From DAOTVS01 sp034436375 (GTDB lineage: Bacteria > Chloroflexota > Anaerolineae > SpSt-313): DNA of 27,004 bases. Position 1 is the first letter of the stretch. The number at the start of each line of letters is the position of its first letter. The stretch is taken from assembly GCA_034436375.1 (NCBI GenBank), contig DAOTVS010000008.1, forward strand, positions 1 through 27,004, read 5' to 3'. Under the pieces are notes generated by a model. That model ran no database searches. It was given only the letters and a program-made list of their open reading frames with translations, and was not told where the DNA came from. Below are positions 7,557 to 14,633 of the stretch, piece by piece. The translations under genes and the position numbers were made by a program.

Positions 7557-8114
7557 CTAAACGCGCGTCAGGTAAGCCCCGGTACGGGTGTCGACCCGAA
7601 TGGTGTCACCCTCGTTCACAAAGAGTGGCACCGTCACCTTGAGGCCGGTCTCCGTCGTCACCGACTTGGTGGCGCCGGTCGCTGTGTCGCCAGCGATGGC
7701 CATCGGCGCGTCGGTCACAACCATATCGACCGTCGTCGGCAGCTCGATACTGATCGGCTCGCCCTCGTATGACTCCAGTTCCAGGGTGACGCCCTCTTTG
7801 AGATAGTTCACGGCATCGCCCAGCGTCTTGGCGTCAAGCGCCGGCTGCTCAAAGGTTTCCGTGTCCATGAAATAATACAGATCGCCATCGGTGTACAGGT
7901 ATTGCACCGTCTTGTGATCGAGGCGTACATCCTGCACGCGCTCGCCCGAAAGAAAGTTGCGATCGACCGTGCCGCCCGTGCGCAGGTTGCGCAGCTTGGT
8001 ACGAATGATGGCATTGCCGCGGCCGGGCTTGTAGTGCTCATACTCCAGCACACGCCAGAGCTGCCCGTCCCACTCAAAGGTCACATTCTTGCGCAGGTCG
8101 GTTACATTGATCAT
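7557..8114 (-). CDS. efp: Translation elongation factor P
   Basis: The protein has 185 residues, the standard EF-P length, with the three beta-barrel domains: KOW-like (1-65), central OB (66-127) and C-terminal OB ending VNEGDTIRVDTRTGAYLTRV, which matches the family C-terminal signature. EF-P binds ribosomes stalled at polyproline and promotes peptide bond formation. The domain I tip reads HYKPGRGNAI, so the residue normally modified (Lys34 in E. coli) is Arg32. Arginine at this site is rhamnosylated by EarP in some bacteria; no modifying enzyme is in the window. The ATG at 8114 follows GGGAGGG by about 9 bases and a consensus promoter lies at 8147-8175. Confidence 0.97.
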   Translation of the reverse strand: MINVTDLRKNVTFEWDGQLWRVLEYEHYKPGRGNAIIRTKLRNLRTGGTVDRNFLSGERVQDVRLDHKTVQYLYTDGDLYYFMDTETFEQPALDAKTLGDAVNYLKEGVTLELESYEGEPISIELPTTVDMVVTDAPMAIAGDTATGATKSVTTETGLKVTVPLFVNEGDTIRVDTRTGAYLTRV

Positions 8115-8146
8115 TGCTTTTGCCCTCCCACACCTAACAGCGAACG

Positions 8147-8175
8147 ATTATAGACAAGCGGGAAAGTGCTGTCAA
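8147..8175 (-). promoter_or_regulatory. Consensus sigma-70 promoter of efp
   Basis: On the minus strand a perfect TTGACA (8170-8175) and a perfect TATAAT (8147-8152) are separated by exactly 17 bases. The -10 lies about 32 bases before the efp start codon, so the 5' leader is short. A strong constitutive promoter fits a translation factor. Confidence 0.9.
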
Positions 8176-8316
8176 ATGTGAGAGCCGACCGACGTATAGG
8201 CTGGCTTCTCCATCTGGCACGGGTGTTGCTGGACGATTGGAAGGCAGGGGGAGGCGGTGGGCGAGATGGCTGCCCCTACCAACTCCCCAACCTGCCCTTA
8301 GAGAGGATGACGGCCC

Positions 8317-9768
8317 TTGCGCTCAGAGGAAAGGCAGCCTGACAACTACAAATGGTATGTGCTGGGCGTCACTACCATCGGGGTGCTCATGTTCTCCATC
8401 GACGGTACCGTGGTGATCCTGGCACTGCCGGTCATCACCGTCGATCTGCGCTCCAACCTGGTGAACATGATCTGGGTGTTGATGGCCTACATCTTTGCCG
8501 CGACCGCACTCCTCCTTGCCCTGGGCCGGGTAGCCGACGTGTATGGCCGCGTCCGCCTGTACAACCTGGGTTTTGCCGTCTTTACGGTTGGCTCAGCTCT
8601 TTCTGGCCTCTCGCGGACGGATATCGAGCTCATCGGTGCGCGGGTCGTGCAGGGTATCGGCGGGGCACTGCTCATCGTCAATGCCCTGGCCATCCTCACC
8701 GAGGTCTTTCCTCCCTGGCAGCGGGGCACAGCGCTCGGCTTTAATGCCATGACCTTCGGTGCAGGCGCCGTTCTGGGCCCTATCCTGGGCGGCCTCATTC
8801 TTTCTGTGGCGAGCTGGCCGTGGATCTTTTTGATCAACATCCCCATCGGCATCGTCGGCACCTACCTCTCTTACCGGGTGCTGCGGCCGCTACCCCGGCT
8901 TAAGGGGGAAAGCCTGGATTTGGTGGGAACAACCGTCTTCAGCGCCAGCCTGCTGGCGCTGCTGCTGGCCCTGACGCTGAGCATCAGCGTGGGGTTCACT
9001 GCGCCGCCCATTCTGGCCCTTTTCGCCGCCTTTATCATTGGTCTGGCCTATTTCATCTATCACGAGGCCCACACCCATTGCCCCGCAGTGGACCTGCGGC
9101 TCTTTCGCAGCACGCTCTATGACTTTTCGGTCGTAGCGGCGCTCCTGCAGGCCCTGGCTATCTTTGCCGTGCAGCTTCTGGTTGTCTTTTACCTGCAGAC
9201 CGTGCGCGACTATGCGCCGCTCCAGGCCGCTTTCCTGCTCCTGCCGCTGCCGATTGCCCTCGCTATTGTCAGTGTGATCAGCGGCCGCATCTCCGATCGC
9301 ATTGGCGCCCGCATACCGGCCACGGCGGGGCTCCTGCTCCAGGCCGTGGGTGTGTTTGTGCTCAGCACTCTGACCGTGAGCTCACCGTACCTGCTCATCG
9401 CCGCTGGCCTGACGCTGACCGGCCTGGGGGGAGGTCTCTTTTTCGCGCCCAATACCAGCGCTGCCATGACCGCCGCAGCCAACGTCGTGCCCGGCCGGCT
9501 GGGCGTTGCCTCGGCTACCCTGGCTACCCTGCGCAACACCGGCCAGGTTATCAGCTTTGCCCTCGCCCTGGCCGTCGCCGCCAGCAGCCTCCCCCGGTCC
9601 GTGGCGCTCAGCCTGTTCACTGGCACCGAATCTACCCTGACCTCTATGCTCAAAGCCGCTTTTGTCGAAGGCATGCGCTCAGCGTTCCATGTGTCGCTCG
9701 CCATCTGCCTGGCTGCGGCTGTCCTCTCTTATGTGCGCGGGCCTGAGCAGCGGCGGCAGAGCCGTTGA
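8317..9768 (+). CDS. MFS drug/metabolite exporter, DHA2 type (14 helices)
   Basis: The protein has 483 residues and about 14 hydrophobic helices. Motif A-like GRVADVYGRVRLY (70-82) follows helix 2, and motif C GAGAVLGPILGG (148-159) in helix 5 is the antiporter signature. The start MFSIDGTVVILALPVI around residues 25-40 is typical of the DHA2 (EmrB/QacA) group, which exports hydrophobic compounds using the proton gradient. The best start is a TTG at 8317, with AGAGG about 10 bases upstream; no ATG or GTG lies in frame before the first helix. An ATG at 8307 in another frame would give an 11-codon peptide overlapping the start. No TetR-like regulator lies next to it. Confidence 0.88.
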   Translation: MRSEERQPDNYKWYVLGVTTIGVLMFSIDGTVVILALPVITVDLRSNLVNMIWVLMAYIFAATALLLALGRVADVYGRVRLYNLGFAVFTVGSALSGLSRTDIELIGARVVQGIGGALLIVNALAILTEVFPPWQRGTALGFNAMTFGAGAVLGPILGGLILSVASWPWIFLINIPIGIVGTYLSYRVLRPLPRLKGESLDLVGTTVFSASLLALLLALTLSISVGFTAPPILALFAAFIIGLAYFIYHEAHTHCPAVDLRLFRSTLYDFSVVAALLQALAIFAVQLLVVFYLQTVRDYAPLQAAFLLLPLPIALAIVSVISGRISDRIGARIPATAGLLLQAVGVFVLSTLTVSSPYLLIAAGLTLTGLGGGLFFAPNTSAAMTAAANVVPGRLGVASATLATLRNTGQVISFALALAVAASSLPRSVALSLFTGTESTLTSMLKAAFVEGMRSAFHVSLAICLAAAVLSYVRGPEQRRQSR

Positions 9769-9916
9769 TACAGTTGGTGGGCGCCACATCGTGTTCCCTG
9801 GTAGCCGCTCGGGCTGCGCTGAGACGTGCCATTTGCCCAATTGCCGGGATTGGCGCATGATAGGAGAGGGACCTGCCCATACCGGTAATTGTACACATTC
9901 CACAGGAGGATCTCCC

Positions 9917-11119
9917 ATGGCAGCCGTCACCATCCAGGATGTACAGACGATCCTGACCCAGCCCGCCGGCTCGCGCCTGGTGGTGGTCAAGATCATTACT
10001 TCTGAGCCAGGCCTCTATGGCCTGGGTTGCGCCACCTTTACGCAGCGTTTTCATGCCGTGCATGCGGCCATTGAGAAGCATCTCAAACCGTTCCTCATCG
10101 GCCGTGACGTCTCGCGCATCGAGGAAATCTGGCAGATGCTCATGGTCAGCGGCTACTGGCGCAACGGGCCGGTGCTGAACAATGCCATCTCTGGCGTGGA
10201 TATGGCCCTGTGGGATATCAAGGGCAAGCAGGCCGGCATGCCCGTCTACCAACTCTTGGGCGGCAAGTGCCGGGAGGGCGCGGCAGTCTATACCCACGCT
10301 GACGGCCGCGACCCGCAGGAGGTGGCGGAGCGGGTCCAGGCGTTCATGGCCGAGGGCTACCGCTACGTGCGCATCCAGATGGGGGGCTATGGCGGCCGGG
10401 CCGGCGGCATGGTCAAGCCGGAGGGGGCTCCCGAAGGCGCCTACTTTGATCCACGAGCCTACATGCGGGCCATGCTGCGCATGATGGATCACGTACGCTC
10501 GACAGTCGGCGAGGAGGTCGAGCTGCTGCACGATATCCACGAGCGTCTGAGCCCCATCGATGCGGTGCAGTTCGCCAAAGACGTAGAGCGATTCCGACTC
10601 TTTTTCCTGGAGGATGCTCTGGCGCCGGAGGATATCGCCTGGTTCGTGCGCATCCGTGAGCAATGCGCCACGCCCCAGGCGATGGGTGAGCTCTTCAACA
10701 GCCCGCATGAGTGGATGCCGCTCATCGAGGGCCGCCTGATCGATTTCGTCCGCATGCACATCAGCCAGATGGGGGGGATCACGCCGGCCCGCAATGTCGC
10801 GGCCTTTGCCGCCATGTACGGAGTCCGCACGGCCTGGCACGGCCCGGGCGATGTATCGCCGGTGGGCCACGCCGCCAATCTGCACCTGGACCTGTGGGCG
10901 CCCAACTTTGGCGTGCAGGAGTGGTGCCGCTTCCCCGAGATCGTCTACGAGATGTTCCCCGGCACGCCCGAGGTGCGTGATGGCTACATGTACCCCAACG
11001 ACCGGCCCGGGCTGGGCATCGACATTGACGAAAAGCTCGCCGCGCGTTACCCCTGTGTAGACGAGGTGGAGCAGTGGACGCAGACCCGCCTTCCGGATGG
11101 GGGCCCGGCGCGCCCCTGA
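9917..11119 (+). CDS. Enolase-superfamily sugar-acid dehydratase, mannonate-dehydratase-like (ManD/RspA family)
   Basis: The protein has 400 residues. An N-terminal capping domain (1-115) is followed by a TIM barrel with metal ligands Asp206 (LLHDIHE), Glu232 (FLEDAL) and Glu258 (MGELFN). The DIH triplet places His208 as general acid/base, and HGPGDVSP carries His308. This arrangement, with the long loop around 155-180, fits the ManD subgroup that dehydrates D-mannonate or D-gluconate to the 2-keto-3-deoxy acid. Members vary greatly in activity, so the substrate is open; residue 311 is Gly in HGPGD. AGGAGGA lies 6 bases before the ATG. The downstream neighbour is a broken fucosidase gene, consistent with a former sugar-degradation locus. 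Confidence 0.88.
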   Translation: MAAVTIQDVQTILTQPAGSRLVVVKIITSEPGLYGLGCATFTQRFHAVHAAIEKHLKPFLIGRDVSRIEEIWQMLMVSGYWRNGPVLNNAISGVDMALWDIKGKQAGMPVYQLLGGKCREGAAVYTHADGRDPQEVAERVQAFMAEGYRYVRIQMGGYGGRAGGMVKPEGAPEGAYFDPRAYMRAMLRMMDHVRSTVGEEVELLHDIHERLSPIDAVQFAKDVERFRLFFLEDALAPEDIAWFVRIREQCATPQAMGELFNSPHEWMPLIEGRLIDFVRMHISQMGGITPARNVAAFAAMYGVRTAWHGPGDVSPVGHAANLHLDLWAPNFGVQEWCRFPEIVYEMFPGTPEVRDGYMYPNDRPGLGIDIDEKLAARYPCVDEVEQWTQTRLPDGGPARP

Positions 11120-11129
11120 GGAGGGTGCC

Positions 11130-11306
11130 ATGTTCGCTCATTTCGGCGACGGCCGCGACGGGTTCTTTGCCAGGCGTTTCGGCCTCTTTGTGCACTGGGG
11201 GCTGTATGCGATTCCGGGCTGGCACTAGCAGCAGCAGTGGCGTGCCTGCATCCCGCGCCGCGAGTACAGCCAGCTTGTGTATGACTTTAACCCACACTGC
11301 ACATGA
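11130..11306 (+). pseudogene. Alpha-L-fucosidase (GH29) N-terminal remnant
   Basis: Starting at an ATG 11 bases after the mannonate-dehydratase-like gene, with GAGG before it, the frame encodes FFARRFGLFVHWGLYAIPGWH, the N-terminal pattern of GH29 fucosidases (FGLFIHWGLYSIPAWHEQQQW). A TAG at 11226-11228 stands where glutamate (GAG) is expected. The frame then continues QQQWRACIPRREYSQLVYDFNPH, still GH29-like, to a TGA at 11304-11306, after which all similarity is lost. The gene is thus broken by a nonsense change and loss of nearly the whole catalytic domain. The intact enzyme removes terminal fucose from glycans. Confidence 0.8.
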
Positions 11307-11360
11307 CCGAGGGTGGCGCCGTGCGTCCCGAGCTGCAGCGTTATCTGCGCCTGCGCAAGT

Positions 11361-11394
11361 GGCGAGCCCCCGCCATGCCGTAAGGGGGCTCGCC
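11361..11394. terminator. Hairpin after the fucosidase remnant
   Basis: An 11-base stem (11361-11371 with 11384-11394, GGCGAGCCCCC) encloses a 12-base loop. No T tract follows. It stands between the fucosidase remnant and the tRNA promoter and may end transcription from the sugar-acid gene. Confidence 0.45.
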
Positions 11395-11408
11395 GGCTCG
11401 CCATCGAG

Positions 11409-11437
11409 TTTACCCCGTTTTGCGGCCGTGGTATAAT
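11409..11437 (+). promoter_or_regulatory. Promoter of tRNA-Leu
   Basis: A perfect -10 TATAAT (11432-11437) has TTTACC (11409-11414) 17 bases upstream as a 4-of-6 -35. The mature tRNA begins 11 bases after the -10. Confidence 0.75.
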
Positions 11438-11448
11438 AACTGTGGCCT

Positions 11449-11531
11449 GGGCCGGTGGCGGAATGGCAGACGCTGCAGACTTAAAATCTGCTGGGCGTAA
11501 GCTCGTGTGGGTTCAAGTCCCACCCGGCCTA
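11449..11531 (+). tRNA. trnL(UAA): tRNA-Leu (anticodon UAA)
   Basis: The acceptor stem pairs GGGCCGG (11449-11455) with CCGGCCT (11524-11530), with one G-U pair and discriminator A11531. The anticodon arm is GCAGA-CTTAAAA-TCTGC, giving anticodon UAA. A long variable arm (TGGGCGTAAGCTCG) marks a class II tRNA, and the T arm is GTGGG-TTCAAGT-CCCAC. The length is 83 bases; the CCA end is not encoded. It reads UUA, a rare codon in this GC-rich genome. Confidence 0.95.
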
Positions 11532-11582
11532 CTGGGGTACAAGTGTAGTGAACCCTTTTTCCAGTCTTGCCCGGGGTGCAGG

Positions 11583-11613
11583 GCCCTCCCGCAATGGGAG
11601 GGCTCTTTTCTTT
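11583..11613 (+). terminator. Intrinsic terminator of tRNA-Leu
   Basis: GCCCTCCC (11583-11590) pairs with GGGAGGGC (11596-11603) around a 5-base loop, followed by TCTTTTCTTT. It lies about 50 bases after the tRNA and fits a single-gene transcript. Confidence 0.85.
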
Positions 11614-11833
11614 GCCTGCCTCCTTTGTGGGCTCAGCAACCTTTTACCAACCTTCCCCAACCCAGACCAGCGCGGTTCCCAACCCGATACACCGTCTGCA
11701 AGCCACGGTCTGTGTTATGCTGAGGGGGATGAAGCTCAGTGCGCCGGGCGCTCTGTATGCCCTGGCGCTCTGGGATTGGTAAGCTTGGGGAGAGTACGAG
11801 GAGATCGGGTGGCCTTGGGAAGGAGATAGGGGC

Positions 11834-12178
11834 ATGCCGGAGCTGCTCAATCCATACAGCAAGACGCTTGAGCAGGATATGGCGATGGAGGATCTGATGC
11901 GCGCCGTCCGCCAGAGCATCGCTGCGGAGCAGGAAGCCATCCATCTCTGTATGACCTGCGTCGAGGTTGCCGGCCACCCCCTCGCCAGACGTGTGTTGAC
12001 TGACATCGCCAATAAGGAGGGCATCCATAGCGGCGAGTTCCAGCGTTTGCTGGAGTCTCTGAGTGACATGGCACAAGCCTCCATTGGCCTGGAGTGGGGT
12101 CTGAGTAGCTATGATCTGGATGATAGGCCGCGTGGCGCAGGGTGTAAAGCCCAATGCTCGCCCCAAGATCGTGAATGA
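11834..12178 (+). CDS. Ferritin-like protein resembling encapsulated ferritin (EncFtn/rubrerythrin type)
   Basis: The protein has 114 residues. Residues 17-75 form two helices like those of encapsulin-cargo ferritins: EDLMRAVRQSIAAEQEAIHL and ARRVLTDIANKEGIHSGEFQRLL. Glu32, Glu62 and His65 sit where the EncFtn ferroxidase ligands are expected; the usual Tyr after AI-L is Cys39, with Cys42 nearby. In the family two antiparallel helices form an annular decamer that oxidises Fe(II) inside an encapsulin shell. No encapsulin gene is in the window, and after residue 75 the expected acidic LDPEE-type tail is replaced by an unrelated sequence ending in KAQCSPQDRE. The C-terminus may therefore be altered or decayed. 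AAGGAGA lies about 9 bases before the ATG. Confidence 0.7.
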   Translation: MPELLNPYSKTLEQDMAMEDLMRAVRQSIAAEQEAIHLCMTCVEVAGHPLARRVLTDIANKEGIHSGEFQRLLESLSDMAQASIGLEWGLSSYDLDDRPRGAGCKAQCSPQDRE

Positions 12179-12229
12179 ATTGTCATGAGTCATCAACCCG
12201 GCTTTAACGCTATTTTAACTCTTGTCTGT

Positions 12230-12337
12230 TAGAATGTAGGAGCAGTGTTTACCGGGGCACGAGGCCCGGGACGTCTGCCAGTAATCTACCAAACTATGCA
12301 GTATGTGCTGGCTTTGCCAGAGGTGAAAGACACCCGG
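12230..12337 (+). promoter_or_regulatory. Structured leader upstream of the CapD-like gene
   Basis: This part of the 276-base gap before the dehydratase gene is rich in short stems: CCGGG/CCCGG (12252-12269), CTGGC-TTT-GCCAG (12308-12320) and GGTG-AAAGA-CACC (12322-12334), followed at once by a strong terminator. A second GCCAG at 12277-12281 could compete for CTGGC at 12308-12312, giving two exclusive folds. A possible -10 TAGAAT lies at 12230-12235 with a weak -35. The layout fits an attenuated leader or a small RNA; I do not recognise any known riboswitch consensus. Confidence 0.4.
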
Positions 12338-12381
12338 AGGCCGGCTCAAGCGCGCACTGTTTCCGCTTGAGCCGGCCTTTT
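12338..12381 (+). terminator. Strong intrinsic terminator before the CapD-like gene
   Basis: A 14-base perfect stem (12339-12352 with 12364-12377, GGCCGGCTCAAGCG) has an 11-base loop and is followed by TTTTGATTT. It lies 74 bases before the start codon at 12455, so it either attenuates that gene or ends a short upstream RNA. Confidence 0.8.
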
Positions 12382-12454
12382 GATTTGATCGGGTGAGCGC
12401 CGTTTGCTTTGTCGAGCAGGGGCGAAATGACATCTTTGCTGGGGGTGCTGGCTC

Positions 12455-14377
12455 ATGTTCGACCTCGCGCATATGGCTCTTATGCCCCGCGTTCTGCGTT
12501 TCTACCGGCGCTATGTGCCGGCGCTCGCAGGCGATGCGGCGGTGGTGCTCCTGAGCTTGGGCCTGGCCTGGTCCATGCGTTCCATCACGGCCGCGCTGTA
12601 CTTTGAGCCCCTCGTGCCCTTTGGCCTGGCCGCAGTGCTCGTCTACTGGGCCTTCAACGCCCTTTTCAGCACCTACCAGCGGCTCTGGTGCTATGCTTCG
12701 GCAGGCGAGGTGGTGGTGCTGGCCAATGCTGCATTGGCCGGCACGTTAGTGCTGTTGGCGCTGGACACTTGCTGGCCTGGCGTGCGGCCGCTGCCCGTGA
12801 GCGTGGTGTTGCTGTGCGGTTTCTTCTGCCTGGCCGGGTTTGTGACGGTGCGTTACCGGCGGCGCGTGTTCACCGGCATCAGCTGGCGCTGGCGTGCGAT
12901 CACCGGGCAACTGCCTGCGGAGCGTACGCGCACGTTGGTCGTGGGTGCGGGTGAGGTGGGGCAGCTCTTGGTCTGGCGGATGCTCAACGAGAGCGAGGGC
13001 AAGGCCTATCACGTGGTGGGCTTTGTGGACGATGACCCGGAGAAGCTCGGCCTGCGTGTGCATGGTTTGCCCATCCTGGGCGATCGCAGTTGCATCCCGC
13101 AGATCGTGGCGAAGCAGCGGGTGGAGTTGATCATCATCGCCATCCACCACATTACGCCGGGCGCCTTTCGCTCCATTCTGGCCCTATGTGAGCGGTCGGC
13201 GGCGCGGGTCAAGGTGCTGCCCAATATCTTTGATTTGGTGCAGCGGACCACAGGGGTCTTGCCGCTGCGCGATGTCACCGTGGAAGACCTCATCGGCCGC
13301 TGCCCGGTAACGACCGACAGTGGGTCCTGTGCCGGCATTCTGGCGGGCAAGCGGGTGCTGGTGACAGGCGCAGCCGGCTCGATCGGCTCGGAGCTGTGTC
13401 GGCAGGTGCTGCGCTACGGTCCGGCGGCGCTGCTCATGCTGGATAACAACGAGTCGGGCCTGTTCGACCTGGGGGGAGAGCTGGCCACATGCCCAGGGTC
13501 CACACGGGTGCAGCAGATTGTGGGCGATGTGACGCATGCGGCCAAGCTGGAGGCGCTCTTTGCACAGCGGCGGCCGCAGGTGGTCTTTCACGCCGCGGCC
13601 TACAAGCACGTGCCCCTGATGGAGGAGTATCCCGACGAGGCGGTGCGGGTGAACGTGGGCGGCACGCGCACCGTGCTGGACCTGGCGTGCCGCTACGGCG
13701 CCGAGCGTTTTGTTCTCATCTCGACCGATAAGGCGGTGAGTCCTTCCAGCGTTATGGGCGGAACCAAGCGGGTGGGCGAGCTGCTGGTGGCGGCGCGGGC
13801 GGCACGCGGCGGGAGCGCATGCCTGTGCACGGCGGTGCGCTTTGGCAACGTGCTGGGCAGCCGAGGCAGTGTAGTGCCCACCTTTGAGCGGCAGATCGCG
13901 CTGGGCGGGCCCGTCACCGTCACACACCCGGAGATGACGCGCTACTTTATGAGCATTTCTGAGGCGGTGAGTCTGGTCATCCAGGCGGCGGCGTTCACAA
14001 CGGGGGGTGATCTTTTTGTGCTGGATATGGGCGAGCCGGTGCGCATCGAGGCGCTGGCGCGGCGCTTGATCCGTTTGCGGGGGTTGCGGCCGGGGCAGGA
14101 TATCGCCATTCAGTACACGGGCGTGCGCCCGGGGGAAAAGCTGCACGAGGTACTCACGGGCGAGGGCGACGAGGTGCGGCCGACGGCGCACCCCTCAATC
14201 TTGCGCATTTGCTGCCGTTGGGCGCCCGATGGGGCTGCACTGGACGAAGCGATCGATGCGCTGCTGCGTGCGGCGGAGGCGCCGCAGGACGGCGTGGTGA
14301 CAGAGCAACTATGGCGGATCGTGGGAAGGCGCATGGAGCAGGCGGAAGAGGAAAGTGTAACCGCAGATGAACGCTGA
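12455..14377 (+). CDS. Nucleoside-diphosphate-sugar dehydratase, CapD/WbpM/PglF family
   Basis: The protein has 640 residues. Four N-terminal membrane helices (about 22-135) are followed by a CoA-binding-like Rossmann domain with VVGAGEVG (162-169) and a catalytic SDR domain with GAAGSIGSE (305-313), AAYKHVPLME (381-390), STDKAV (423-428) and MGGTKR (434-439). The replacement of the classical SDR Tyr by the M-TK form is characteristic of the membrane-bound UDP-GlcNAc 4,6-dehydratases, which start synthesis of modified amino sugars for capsule, O-antigen or protein glycans. The start ATG at 12455 lacks a strong Shine-Dalgarno. The next gene is a phosphohexomutase, consistent with nucleotide-sugar supply. 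The C-terminal 45 residues are low in conservation signals. Confidence 0.93.
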   Translation: MFDLAHMALMPRVLRFYRRYVPALAGDAAVVLLSLGLAWSMRSITAALYFEPLVPFGLAAVLVYWAFNALFSTYQRLWCYASAGEVVVLANAALAGTLVLLALDTCWPGVRPLPVSVVLLCGFFCLAGFVTVRYRRRVFTGISWRWRAITGQLPAERTRTLVVGAGEVGQLLVWRMLNESEGKAYHVVGFVDDDPEKLGLRVHGLPILGDRSCIPQIVAKQRVELIIIAIHHITPGAFRSILALCERSAARVKVLPNIFDLVQRTTGVLPLRDVTVEDLIGRCPVTTDSGSCAGILAGKRVLVTGAAGSIGSELCRQVLRYGPAALLMLDNNESGLFDLGGELATCPGSTRVQQIVGDVTHAAKLEALFAQRRPQVVFHAAAYKHVPLMEEYPDEAVRVNVGGTRTVLDLACRYGAERFVLISTDKAVSPSSVMGGTKRVGELLVAARAARGGSACLCTAVRFGNVLGSRGSVVPTFERQIALGGPVTVTHPEMTRYFMSISEAVSLVIQAAAFTTGGDLFVLDMGEPVRIEALARRLIRLRGLRPGQDIAIQYTGVRPGEKLHEVLTGEGDEVRPTAHPSILRICCRWAPDGAALDEAIDALLRAAEAPQDGVVTEQLWRIVGRRMEQAEEESVTADER

Positions 14378-14633
14378 TAGCTGAGAGGCAGACCGTGGCT
14401 GCGGAGGCGCTGCGGGGCGACCTGGTGCGGCACACAGGGCACGTGTGCGAGTATGCCCTGTTCAGGCTGCTCGTGTTCCAGGCGCTGTGCCATCCGGTTG
14501 CCCCTCGCCGCAGAGGGCGCAGCAGGGCGGGATGTACCCTGGCATATCTTTGCTCCTTTCGCGCCCTGGCCGGGCTGGTGGCGGCGCCTGCTCTGCCTGG
14601 GGCCGGCATGATCGACTCTTCCCGGAGGTTTGC

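Noticed and set aside
9650..11131. 493-codon open frame on the minus strand opposite the mannonate-dehydratase-like gene
   Set aside because: It is the antisense shadow of a clear enzyme gene; high GC keeps stops rare, and the translation is His/Arg/Ala-rich without any recognisable motif.
11309..11389. 26-codon frame (MTEGGAVRPELQRYLRLRK...) after the fucosidase remnant
   Set aside because: It could be a scrap of another broken gene, but it matches nothing I recognise and ends inside a hairpin, so it was not annotated.
11729..11782. 17-codon ORF (MKLSAPGALYALALWDW) between the tRNA terminator and the ferritin-like gene
   Set aside because: It has GAGGGGG immediately before the ATG, but spacing is too short and nothing supports expression.
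12252..12377. c-di-GMP, cobalamin, preQ1 or SRP RNA in the leader before the CapD-like gene
   Set aside because: I compared the stretch by eye with the consensus cores of these RNAs and did not find them; only generic stems and a terminator are supported.
12427..12606. ATG with a possible ribosome site upstream of the CapD-like start, in another frame
   Set aside because: The frame has no recognisable product and overlaps the well-supported dehydratase; it might at most be a translation-coupling ORF.
13184..14191. 335-codon minus-strand frame opposite the CapD-like gene
   Set aside because: It is antisense to the catalytic SDR domain and has the same low-information, basic composition as the other shadows.
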